The translations under genes were made by a program, and so were the position numbers. This document shows, piece by piece, positions 6,710 through 13,689 of a DNA stretch of 20,339 nucleotides. Location: positions 1 through 20,339 of the forward strand of contig CAKVGW010000034.1 in assembly GCA_934747325.1 (NCBI GenBank), written 5' to 3'. This stretch comes from an uncultured Candidatus Melainabacteria bacterium (GTDB taxonomy: Bacteria; Cyanobacteriota; Vampirovibrionia; Gastranaerophilales; Gastranaerophilaceae). The first letter of the stretch is position 1; every line of letters begins with the position of its first letter. The notes under the pieces are model-generated. The model was not told the DNA's origin, did no database searches, and worked only from the letters and a program-made list of their open reading frames with translations.

Positions 6710-7862
6710 TATTATTACCAAACCTTACTCTTTTAACGTTATCTTTTGATATATTTAATAAAATTCCAATCATCCACAATGAAACCATGATAGATGAACC
6801 GCCATAACTTATAAACGGCATTGGAACACCTGTTGCAGGCACAAACGAACTTGCAACCCACATATTTAAAAATCCTTGGAAACAAATTGAGAATGTAAGT
6901 CCGAGCGCAAGAAGTTTTCCGTACATATCTTGACACTTAACCGCAATTACAAATCCTCTTTGCAAAATTGTCCAAAATAAACAAATAATAAGCAAACAAC
7001 CGATAAAACCTTGTTCTTCACCAATTACGGCAAAAATAAAGTCGGTGTGTGCTTCCGGAAGCCATGCAAGTTTTTGTTTAGAACTTCCGTAACCGACTCC
7101 ATACAAACCGCCTGACGCAAATGCTACAAGTGATTGAATAATATTATAACCTGCACCCAACGGATCAGCTTCAGGATGAAGCCAAGTTTGAATTCTTGAA
7201 GTTTGATACCCTTTCAAACCTTTTAATAACAATAAAGGTATTACAGAACATCCGCCCCACATAATTAATTGAGTCGAACCGCCAGCGCAAAGATAAATCG
7301 CAACTGATGTAGCCATTAAAAGCAAAACCATACTTAAGTTTGGCTGAATGAAAATCAATCCGACCATTATCATAATAGGTAAAAACGCAGTTACAATTTT
7401 GTCATTATCAAGCAAATTTGTATCTTTTGTAAAAACAGCTGCTAGTAATAAAACAACGGCAGGTTTTGCAAACTCAGAAGGCTGTAAACTCATTGGTCCA
7501 ATATTTATCCAACGTTGCGCACCATTTACCGTAACACCCGCAACCTTTACCAAAATAAGCATTCCAACTACAGTCCAAGCAATCGGAAGTGTATATTTAA
7601 TAAGTTTTTTGTAATGAAAATTTGAAAGAAATCTCAAACCGACAACACCAACAATTATGCCGAAAATTTGTTGAACAAGAAATCTTGCAGGATTCAATCC
7701 CATTTCGATACACTTAGGAGCACTTGCTGAAAAAATCGCCATAACGCCTATTACAACAAGAAAAATCACTGCAATTAAGAGTGGTCTGTCTGATTGCATG
7801 TTTTGAGAACTCATTTTATTAGAGCTAATCCTCTCTTCTCTAGCGTTATTTTGATAGGACAT
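6690..7862 (-). CDS. ftsW: Septal lipid II polymerase FtsW (SEDS family)
   Basis: FtsW is a polytopic membrane glycosyltransferase that polymerises lipid II at the division site together with a class B PBP. The protein has about ten hydrophobic segments. It carries the family signatures INIGPMSLQPSEFAK in the middle and the PMPFISYGGSS loop near the C-terminus. RodA is the alternative, but position between murD and murG is the classic ftsW place. Start choice is uncertain: ATG 7862 overlaps the murD end by 17 bases and gives 390 residues, with GAGGAG lying rather far upstream. ATG 7814 is also possible. The longer in-frame extension to 7943 lies wholly inside murD and is unlikely. Confidence 0.9.
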   Translation of the reverse strand: MSYQNNAREERISSNKMSSQNMQSDRPLLIAVIFLVVIGVMAIFSASAPKCIEMGLNPARFLVQQIFGIIVGVVGLRFLSNFHYKKLIKYTLPIAWTVVGMLILVKVAGVTVNGAQRWINIGPMSLQPSEFAKPAVVLLLAAVFTKDTNLLDNDKIVTAFLPIMIMVGLIFIQPNLSMVLLLMATSVAIYLCAGGSTQLIMWGGCSVIPLLLLKGLKGYQTSRIQTWLHPEADPLGAGYNIIQSLVAFASGGLYGVGYGSSKQKLAWLPEAHTDFIFAVIGEEQGFIGCLLIICLFWTILQRGFVIAVKCQDMYGKLLALGLTFSICFQGFLNMWVASSFVPATGVPMPFISYGGSSIMVSLWMIGILLNISKDNVKRVRFGNNNVRSIQ

Positions 7863-9162
7863 ACTTTTTGAAAACATCTCCTCTGTGTTCGTAACTGTTA
7901 AACATATCGAAGCTTGCACAAGCCGGTGAAAGCAATACCACATCAGGTTTTAAGCTAATTGCCTTATCTATTGCATCCTCCATTGTGCGTTCTTTTATTA
8001 TATTACTAAATCCGTTTTTTACCAGATTTTCTTCAAATCTTTCCGTCGCTTCACCAATCAATAAAACAGTCTTAATATGCTTATTTATTGAATGACACAT
8101 TTCTGTTAAGTCTGTATTTTTATCTCTTCCACCTAATATAAGCGCAACATCAACATTATTGAAAGAATCAATAGCAACAATTGAAGCTTCAGGATTTGTT
8201 GCTTTAGAATCGTTATAAAAAGTTATTCCGTCCATTTCTCGAACTTTTTCTAATCTGTGTTCAGGTGCTCTAAAGCTCATAATTTGAGTTCTTATGTCTT
8301 CATTTTTCATTCCGACAAGTTTTGCGATAATTATTCCGCACATAATATTTTGGTAGTTGTGATGACCAACAAGCGGACAATCTGAAAGAGAAATAATTTC
8401 TTCTTCGCCGTAAAAAATAGAATTGTTGATAATTTTACAATCTTTTTCATCATCAAAGAACACAACATTTTTACACTCTTTAGCAAACTCTTTTAATCTT
8501 TCATCCTTCGCGTTCAAAACAGCATATTCAGGCTCTTGCGGAGGTAAAAATATTTTTGCTTTTGCTTTAAAATAATTTTCCAAACCGCCATGCCAGTCAA
8601 TATGATCAGGTGTAAAATTCGTCCAACAAGCTATTTTTGCCTTAAACTTTTCTGTCATTTGCGCTTGATAAGAACTTATTTCACAAACAAGAAAATCGTG
8701 ATTTCCTTCAATTAAAGAAGTTGGCGGAACACCAATGTTTCCACAAACCGGAGCATCAAAATCTTTACTCAAAATATGTGAAACAAGAGCTGTAGTTGTA
8801 GTTTTACCGTTTGTTCCCGTTATTGCTATAAAAGGTATTTTTGTATTCAAATACGCATATTCAATTTCAGAAATAATCTTTGTATTTTTTTCGTTCAAAC
8901 GTCTAAAAATTTCTGATTTAGGTGGAATTCCCGGACTTGTTATTGCAAATTTTGCACCGGAAATAAATTCATCGCTATGATACCCGCATTCAATTTTTAT
9001 TCCTAAATTTTTAAGCTCTTCTACTTGAGATTTACATTCTTCTTTAACTTTATCCAAAGGTTTTGATTCTGTAATAAACACATCATAACCTTGTTTATTA
9101 GCGAATTTTGCAGCAGCAATCCCGCTTTTTGACAAACCTAAAATTAAAACTTTTTCTTTCAT
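7846..9162 (-). CDS. murD: UDP-MurNAc-L-alanine:D-glutamate ligase MurD
   Basis: MurD is a cytoplasmic ATP-dependent ligase adding D-Glu to UDP-MurNAc-L-Ala. Its three domains are visible. The N-terminal Rossmann-like part has ILGLSKSGIAAA. The central ATPase has GTNGKTTTT at residues 116-124, EISSYQ at 161-166 and NFTPDHIDWHGG at about 182-193, then YFKAKAKIF, whose AK lysine matches the carbamylated lysine of the family. The C-terminal ligase domain has YNDSKATNPEAS. The length of 438 residues is typical. GGAG lies about ten bases before the ATG. It is the first gene of a three-gene operon; a promoter in the 60-base gap upstream is only weakly recognisable (TACAAT as -10). Confidence 0.95.
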   Translation of the reverse strand: MKEKVLILGLSKSGIAAAKFANKQGYDVFITESKPLDKVKEECKSQVEELKNLGIKIECGYHSDEFISGAKFAITSPGIPPKSEIFRRLNEKNTKIISEIEYAYLNTKIPFIAITGTNGKTTTTALVSHILSKDFDAPVCGNIGVPPTSLIEGNHDFLVCEISSYQAQMTEKFKAKIACWTNFTPDHIDWHGGLENYFKAKAKIFLPPQEPEYAVLNAKDERLKEFAKECKNVVFFDDEKDCKIINNSIFYGEEEIISLSDCPLVGHHNYQNIMCGIIIAKLVGMKNEDIRTQIMSFRAPEHRLEKVREMDGITFYNDSKATNPEASIVAIDSFNNVDVALILGGRDKNTDLTEMCHSINKHIKTVLLIGEATERFEENLVKNGFSNIIKERTMEDAIDKAISLKPDVVLLSPACASFDMFNSYEHRGDVFKKYVLSK

Positions 9163-9222
9163 AGCGAACTCTCCAATTAGTTTTAATTTTACATCAAATA
9201 AAAATTGTATAAAAGAGTTACT

Positions 9223-10758
9223 TTATCCTAAACTTACAATAAAATCATCTGCCGAAAATTCTTTACCTGTCAACTTATTAATCAATTCATATTCATCTAT
9301 AGAAGCACCTAATGCAAAAATATTTTCATCCATAAATTTTGCAGACTCAAAATTTTCCGTAATATCGCCAAGTTTAGATTTTAAATAATTATAAATCTGA
9401 GCCTTCATTAAATTCGCTCTAAAATAATTTTGATAATAAGCCGGATGTGACAAATAATGCGGAATTGTCGCCCACTCATTATCAGGGTTTTCAAATCTGT
9501 TCAAATATTTTCCACGCAAATTATTCCAAAGTTCTGCAGGATTTTTATCAGGATTAGAATAAAATTCACGTTCAAAATCAATAATCAACAAACTTTTTGA
9601 AACAAAAGAAACTTCGTCTTCTTTTACTGAATTTTTAAATTTCTCTAACAACTCTTTATCCAAAAATTCTGCCAAAACATTTTCGCGTTTTATCACATCA
9701 CCCATCATCATAGCAATTGCTTCCGTAACCGCAGGAGAAGCTGCTGTGCGGTCAAGAAACGGAAGTTCTGTATTAATTCCAAGGTCATATACACAATGTC
9801 CCATTTCGTGGTTTAAAGTGTCCAAACTTATAACATTATTTGTTAAATTCGCCAAAATTCTGGAATCTTTTCCTGCTTCTACACCAAAACAAAATCCGTG
9901 GGTATTTTTACCTTTTCTTGGGAACAAATCCAAAGTTAAACGACCGTCTGCCACCATTTTGGCAACATCATAACCCATTTTTTTGTACATGTTTTTAGAT
10001 ATAAGTGTAATATCATTTTTTTCTAAAACTTCATTTACACCTTTTTCAGGATTATCACTCAACAAAAGTCCGTAATAATAAGCTTTTAATTCATCAACAT
10101 TAAAAAATTTTTTCAAATCATTTTGTTTTTTTGTTTGAATTTCTTTTATTGTATCTTGAGTTTTTGAATAAACTTCATTGATTAATTTTTCTAAAAACTC
10201 GTTTTCAACTTCATAATCTTCCTTAAGTTTGTATTCAAAATAATTTTCATAGCCTTTTGTTTTTGCATATTCGTTACGCATTTTTACAAATTCAATCAAA
10301 TCATCTGCAATCAAATCACCACAAGCAATTTTGGCTTCATGTGCCTTTCTTCTTATTTCAGTATTTTCTTCATTTTGCAAAATTTTTGTAACTTCTGTTT
10401 TTGTAATTTCTTTATCATCAATTTTTAAAACATAAGAATTAAATTTTTTAGCAATTTCATTTTCTTTTTGACGAAGTTTTTTTAATTCTTCACCTGTATT
10501 CAATTCTTCGTCAAACTCTTTTAAAAGATTTTTAAGCTGTTTTGCTTCATGTTTAGAAAGAGTATTTTTATCAATTTTTTGAAATTTTTCGTAAGTTTTT
10601 TTATCTCTGAAAAGTTTAGAGTATTCATCCTGCGCATTCTCGTATTTCTGCATATTTTCTGGAGTCGAATTTATATAAAAATCCCAACATTTTTTCTCTA
10701 AATCTATAGAAACTTTTTCTAACTTCTTGCAAAAATCATCTCTTAACTCTTTAAACAT
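9223..10758 (-). CDS. M2/M3-type zinc metallopeptidase
   Basis: This is a 511-residue, largely helical gluzincin peptidase. HEMGH at residues 317-321 gives His317 and His321 as zinc ligands and Glu318 as catalytic base. Glu346 in the following AVTEA segment is placed as the third ligand, 25 residues on, as in angiotensin-converting-enzyme-like (M2) and oligopeptidase (M3) families. HPAYYQNYFRAN near the C-terminus resembles the substrate-binding His/Tyr region of that fold. There is no signal peptide, so a cytoplasmic oligopeptidase role is likely. HEMGH and the spacing favour M2 over classical M3 (usually HEFGH). The N-terminal 200 residues are rich in Lys and Glu. GAGG precedes the ATG. The gene is separated from murD by 60 bases and may form its own unit. 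Confidence 0.8.
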   Translation of the reverse strand: MFKELRDDFCKKLEKVSIDLEKKCWDFYINSTPENMQKYENAQDEYSKLFRDKKTYEKFQKIDKNTLSKHEAKQLKNLLKEFDEELNTGEELKKLRQKENEIAKKFNSYVLKIDDKEITKTEVTKILQNEENTEIRRKAHEAKIACGDLIADDLIEFVKMRNEYAKTKGYENYFEYKLKEDYEVENEFLEKLINEVYSKTQDTIKEIQTKKQNDLKKFFNVDELKAYYYGLLLSDNPEKGVNEVLEKNDITLISKNMYKKMGYDVAKMVADGRLTLDLFPRKGKNTHGFCFGVEAGKDSRILANLTNNVISLDTLNHEMGHCVYDLGINTELPFLDRTAASPAVTEAIAMMMGDVIKRENVLAEFLDKELLEKFKNSVKEDEVSFVSKSLLIIDFEREFYSNPDKNPAELWNNLRGKYLNRFENPDNEWATIPHYLSHPAYYQNYFRANLMKAQIYNYLKSKLGDITENFESAKFMDENIFALGASIDEYELINKLTGKEFSADDFIVSLG

Positions 10759-10814
10759 AAAAACCTCATCTTATCTTACTATTTAATCTATAATAGCACA
10801 TTTTGCAGAAAATT

Positions 10815-11045
10815 TTAAACATTATTTAATTCAGATACAAGTCTTAAAGATTCTATTTGTTTTTCTGAAATTACAGATAAAGCCGAATGAATATTTGAAA
10901 TATAATCCAATTCCATATTAAATTCACACGCATCTTTTAACAAATCAATAAGACAAGAATTAACCGTAATAAGATTTTCTAATTCTTTTCTTTTGTCTTT
11001 AAAATTAACTGTCTTTGCTTCATTTTCTAAAAATTCTTCTTGCAT
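10815..11045 (-). CDS. Small helical protein of unknown function (76 aa)
   Basis: The product is short, probably all helical, acidic in its N-terminal third (QEEFLENEAK) and then amphipathic (LENLITVNSCLIDLLKDA). No family is recognised. The frame is open 99 bases further upstream, but the start at 11045 is chosen because AAGGA lies just before it. The consensus promoter at 11092-11120 also lies inside the longer version and would begin transcription near 11085. The distribution of Leu/Ile and a shared 'SC-hydrophobic' stretch faintly recalls the 65-residue protein at 12039-12236. That likeness is weak and untested. The gene diverges from maf. Confidence 0.65.
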   Translation of the reverse strand: MQEEFLENEAKTVNFKDKRKELENLITVNSCLIDLLKDACEFNMELDYISNIHSALSVISEKQIESLRLVSELNNV

Positions 11046-11091
11046 ACATATCCTTTCTATTGTAAAATACATAGAGAAATAATACAAAATG

Positions 11092-11120
11092 ATTATAAAC
11101 TCGTTTAAATATTTTGTCAA
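11092..11120 (-). promoter_or_regulatory. Perfect consensus promoter for the 76-aa gene
   Basis: On the minus strand TTGACA (11120-11115) is followed after exactly 17 bases by TATAAT (11097-11092). It is the best sigma70 match in the window, with an expected start near 11085 and a leader of about 40 bases. Confidence 0.9.
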
Positions 11121-11141
11121 TATTTTAATAAGTTTTCTAAT
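11114..11141 (+). promoter_or_regulatory. Probable promoter of maf, sharing the -35 bases
   Basis: TTGTCA (11114-11119) and TCTAAT (11136-11141), each five of six to consensus, are 16 bases apart on the plus strand. The -35 hexamer occupies almost the same bases as the -35 of the divergent promoter, so RNA polymerase could not use both at once. Confidence 0.5.
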
Positions 11142-11175
11142 CAATTATTAAATTATGCAAGCTCCGGAGGTTATT

Positions 11176-11739
11176 ATGAAATTAATACTTGCATCAAATT
11201 CACCACGCAGAAAACAAATTTTAACCGATATGGGTTTAGAATTTGAAATTATTCCATCAAATTATGATGAAAAACTTTCAGATAACATATTTTCCTATGA
11301 AAAGATAGAAGACTTAGCGACACAAAAATGTCTTGATGTTGTTAGACGCGTTAAAGACGGTGAAACAGTTTTGGCAGCTGATACAGTCGTCGTTTTACAT
11401 AATAAAATTTTAGGCAAACCGCATTCAAAAGAAGAAGCTTTTGAAATGCTAAAAGAATTATCAGGCGCAACCCATTCAGTTGTAACTTCAATTTGTGCAA
11501 TCAATACAAAAACAAATAGAGCTGCGCTTTTATCGACTACAAGTTATGTTAGATTTACCGAATGGACAGATGAAATGATTCATTATTACATTGATGAATT
11601 TAATCCGCTTGATAAAGCAGGAAGCTACGGAATACAAGAACTTCCTCCAAATTATTTAGATAAATTTGAAGGAAGTTTCGAAAATATTGTAGGACTAGCA
11701 CCTGAAAGTGTTGAAGCTGTACTTAATCAGATTAAGTAG
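11176..11739 (+). CDS. maf: Maf family nucleotide pyrophosphatase
   Basis: Maf proteins hydrolyse non-canonical or surplus nucleoside triphosphates to monophosphates and have been linked to septum control. The substrate-loop motif SNSPRRKQIL is at residues 8-17, AADTVV at 67-72 carries the catalytic Asp, and GKPHSKEEAFEML follows. DKAGSYGIQE at about 146-155 is the signature of the YhdE-like (dTTP/UTP) branch. Length is 187 residues, as usual. ATG 11176 is chosen because GGAGG ends five bases before it and the protein then starts with the conserved MKLILASNSP. The dTTP/UTP preference is inferred from the motif only. Confidence 0.93.
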   Translation: MKLILASNSPRRKQILTDMGLEFEIIPSNYDEKLSDNIFSYEKIEDLATQKCLDVVRRVKDGETVLAADTVVVLHNKILGKPHSKEEAFEMLKELSGATHSVVTSICAINTKTNRAALLSTTSYVRFTEWTDEMIHYYIDEFNPLDKAGSYGIQELPPNYLDKFEGSFENIVGLAPESVEAVLNQIK

Positions 11740-11768
11740 AAGTTATTTTTTATAAATTTATAATTAAA

Positions 11769-11806
11769 TAGTGCTTATACGCTAGTGGTGCTTAATAAGT
11801 ATATAG
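11769..11806. promoter_or_regulatory. Operator-like repeat before the XRE gene
   Basis: TAGTGCTTATA (11769-11779) is followed 17 bases later by a second GTGCTTA within GTGCTTAATAAG (11788-11799). The same two-part sequence recurs at 12247-12280. The core TGCTTA-a-TAAG is a dyad, as expected for a dimeric HTH repressor. It ends 14 bases before the XRE start codon. Confidence 0.6.
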
Positions 11807-11820
11807 CATACGATGTTGGT

Positions 11821-12042
11821 ATGAATTTAGAAAAAGAAATTTATTCTAACATTGGCGCGAATATTAGAAAGTATCGCTTGGAAAAACACCTTTCTCAAGA
11901 AAAACTTTCTGAACTTTTAGATGCCAATTCTAAATTCATAGGACATGTTGAGCGTATTGAACGTTTTATTAGTTTGAAAAAATTAATTCAGTTATCAAAA
12001 TTACTTGATGTATCTATTGAAAAATTTTTCGAAAAAAATTAA
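11821..12042 (+). CDS. Small XRE-family helix-turn-helix regulator
   Basis: The product is a single-domain DNA-binding protein of 73 residues. Residues 12-66 form a Cro/C1-type HTH: IGANIRKYRLEKHLSQEKLSE covers helices 1 and 2, then LDANSKFIGHVER the recognition helix region, and SLKKLIQLSKLLDVSIEKFF helices 4 and 5. There is no effector or toxin domain. ATG 11821 is preferred to an in-frame GTG at 11785 because the latter lies inside the operator repeat. The stop codon overlaps that of the gene on the other strand by three bases. Since identical operator-like sequences lie in front of both, it probably represses itself and its neighbour; this is inferred. Confidence 0.8.
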   Translation: MNLEKEIYSNIGANIRKYRLEKHLSQEKLSELLDANSKFIGHVERIERFISLKKLIQLSKLLDVSIEKFFEKN

Positions 12043-12236
12043 CTCAATATTTCATTTAACATAAGATTTGTATTCTTAATAATCAAATCAATTTTCCCTA
12101 ATATAATTTCTAAGTAATTGTCAATATCTTTTAAAAGAACTTCGTCATTTTCATTTTGTAATGCTTTTTGTAAAATAACTACACAACTACGCAATTCTTC
12201 AAGTTGCAAACTCATATCTTTAATGTGGTTTTCCAT
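12039..12236 (-). CDS. 65-aa helical protein, convergent with the XRE regulator
   Basis: The product is short, with two predicted amphipathic helices and no Gly or Pro breaks except one Gly: LQLEELRSCVVILQKAL, then LLKDIDNYLEIILGKIDLII. It is acidic and could form a coiled coil or helical hairpin. No family is recognised. The start is well supported by GAGGT five bases before the ATG. It also has TTGACA (12303-12298) with a 17-base spacer to TATGCT (12280-12275), so it has its own promoter. The gene runs head-on into the XRE gene with overlapping stops and is bounded by the shared operator. It might be a regulated partner, antirepressor or small toxin, but nothing in the sequence decides this. 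Confidence 0.65.
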   Translation of the reverse strand: MENHIKDMSLQLEELRSCVVILQKALQNENDEVLLKDIDNYLEIILGKIDLIIKNTNLMLNEILS

Positions 12237-12246
12237 TTATACCTCA

Positions 12247-12303
12247 TAGTGCTTATATAGTATAGTGCTTAATAAGCATACTTATAATATAAAAGTATGT
12301 CAA
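12247..12303 (-). promoter_or_regulatory. Promoter and operator of the 65-aa gene
   Basis: TAGTGCTTATA (12247-12257) and TAGTGCTTAATAAGCATA (12263-12280) repeat the sequence found before the XRE gene. The second contains the 13-base dyad TGCTTA-a-TAAGCA. On the minus strand the -35 is TTGACA (12303-12298) and the -10 TATGCT (12280-12275) lies at the edge of the dyad, so a bound repressor would block the promoter. A further dyad, CATACTT/AAGTATG, lies at 12277-12283/12293-12299. Confidence 0.65.
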
Positions 12304-12304
12304 G

Positions 12305-12493
12305 AAAAAAATAGTTAATAAAAAAGCTGGATTCTTCGAAACACAGTTTCTCAGAATGACGTTGCATCGCACTATTAGCTTGGCGTCATTTTGAGGTGCG
12401 ATTTTTACGCTACACTTCCATACTTGTAGTCTCACTACAAACTTGGAAGTGTGTTGTAAAACGAGAAATCCAGCTTTTTATTAACTATTTTTT
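12305..12493. repeat. 189-bp palindromic (MITE-like) intergenic element
   Basis: Terminal inverted repeats of about 27 bases (12305-12332 and 12467-12493, one bulged A) begin in an A/T run and end in GCTGGATT/AATCCAGC. Inside, 12412-12430 and 12434-12452 make a 19-bp hairpin with three mismatches. On the left side TCAGAATGACG (12351-12361) pairs with CGTCATTTTGA (12384-12394), while ATCGCAC (12366-12372) pairs with GTGCGAT (12396-12402). The two pairings interlock. There is no coding frame and no clear target-site duplication. It lies just past the rpsA stop and may also serve as a transcription end. Confidence 0.75.
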
Positions 12494-12549
12494 ATATAAA
12501 TTTGTAACAAATTCACCCACATCTATAACCATGAAGGTTCCGACTTGTT

Positions 12550-13608
12550 TTAATTTTCTTCACTAGGCAAACCCAAAGAAATTCGTTTATCTTTCGGATT
12601 AAACTTAACAATCTTAGTATTAATCTTATCACCTGCATTCAAAATACAATTATTAACATTTTGATATTCTGCCAAAGCTGATTGAGGTAGTAAAGCTTCT
12701 ACACCTGCCATAACTTCAACAAATGCTCCGAAAGGTTTAATTCTGGTAATTACACCTTCTTTAACATCACCTTCTTTAAGCTCTTTTTCTGCTTTAATCC
12801 ATGGATCAGGCTCAGTGTTTTTTAAACTTAGACTAATTCTTTGTTTGTTATAATCAACATCAATAATTTCTACATTGATTTCTTGACCTACCTTCAATAA
12901 ATCAGTCGGATGTTCCACCCATTTCCAAGAAATTTGTGAAAGTGGAAGTAAACAATCAACACCGCCGACATTTACAAATGCACCAAAATCTGTAATTCTT
13001 ACAACTTCACCTTTTACAATTTGACCAACTTCTACTTGTTCAAATACGCTCTTGCGAGTTTCTGCCATATTTGATTCAAAAACTTTTCTGTTAGATAGAA
13101 TCAAATTGTTTTGAGATTTGTCTAAAGTCAAAATCTTAACATCAATTTTGTCACCAATATTTGCAATAGTTTCTCTTGCACAAAGTTGTCCTTGAGGAAT
13201 AAAGCCTTGAACTCCTGAAATATCAACAACCACACCACCTCTAACGATTTGTGAAATAACAACAGAAATTGTTTCATCTGCTTCCTTAACTTTTTCTAGT
13301 TCTGCCCAAGTATGTGCAAGATGAACTTTTTTGTAAGAAAGTAAAAATTTTCCGTTTTCATCACAATCTTGAGTAATCAAGAATTCGTACTCGGTATTTT
13401 TTTCTAAGACATTTTCAACTTTTGCATTCTTATCAGATGAAACTTCATAGCTTGGAACAAAAGCAGCACTTTTTGAACCAATATCTACGATAGCACCATT
13501 AGATTCATAATCACAAACCACACCTTTTACGATATCTCCACGTTTAAAATTGTAATCGTACTTTGCTAAAAGCGATTCAAAATCGCAATCTGAATACTGT
13601 TGAACCAT
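12550..13608 (-). CDS. rpsA: Ribosomal protein S1 (four S1 domains)
   Basis: S1 binds mRNA on the small ribosomal subunit and helps start translation. Four OB-fold S1 repeats are visible at about residues 22-93, 113-175, 192-263 and 279-348. The third (GQIVKGEVVRITDFGAFVNV) and fourth (GVITRIKPFGAFVEV) are the most typical RNA-binding ones. The second lacks the usual FGAFV core (RGGVVVDI). At 352 residues it is shorter than the six-domain E. coli protein and close to short S1 forms such as those of cyanobacteria. GGAG lies nine bases before the ATG. A good promoter lies just upstream and a palindromic element just downstream. It appears to be transcribed alone. Confidence 0.9.
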   Translation of the reverse strand: MVQQYSDCDFESLLAKYDYNFKRGDIVKGVVCDYESNGAIVDIGSKSAAFVPSYEVSSDKNAKVENVLEKNTEYEFLITQDCDENGKFLLSYKKVHLAHTWAELEKVKEADETISVVISQIVRGGVVVDISGVQGFIPQGQLCARETIANIGDKIDVKILTLDKSQNNLILSNRKVFESNMAETRKSVFEQVEVGQIVKGEVVRITDFGAFVNVGGVDCLLPLSQISWKWVEHPTDLLKVGQEINVEIIDVDYNKQRISLSLKNTEPDPWIKAEKELKEGDVKEGVITRIKPFGAFVEVMAGVEALLPQSALAEYQNVNNCILNAGDKINTKIVKFNPKDKRISLGLPSEEN

Positions 13609-13627
13609 TCGTATTCTCCTTTTTCAT

Positions 13628-13671
13628 AATAAACACGTGGTTATTATATCATACAAAGCTGATTTGAGCAA
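13628..13671 (-). promoter_or_regulatory. Extended -10 promoter of rpsA with overlapping dyad
   Basis: On the minus strand TTGCTC (13671-13666), a 17-base spacer ending in TGA, then TATAAT (13648-13643) form an extended -10 promoter. AATAAACACGTGGTTATT (13628-13645) is an 18-base near-perfect dyad around CACGTG. It covers the -10 edge and the start site, as an operator or an early transcript structure would. Confidence 0.75.
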
Positions 13672-13689
13672 TAGGCTAAAGGTATTCAT

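Noticed and set aside
11046..11144. N-terminal 33-residue extension of the 76-aa protein
   Set aside because: It contains the perfect consensus promoter, and a good ribosome binding site precedes the shorter start.
12253..12435. 60-codon minus-strand frame in the palindromic element
   Set aside because: It is read from inverted-repeat DNA and the operator region, with no ribosome binding site.
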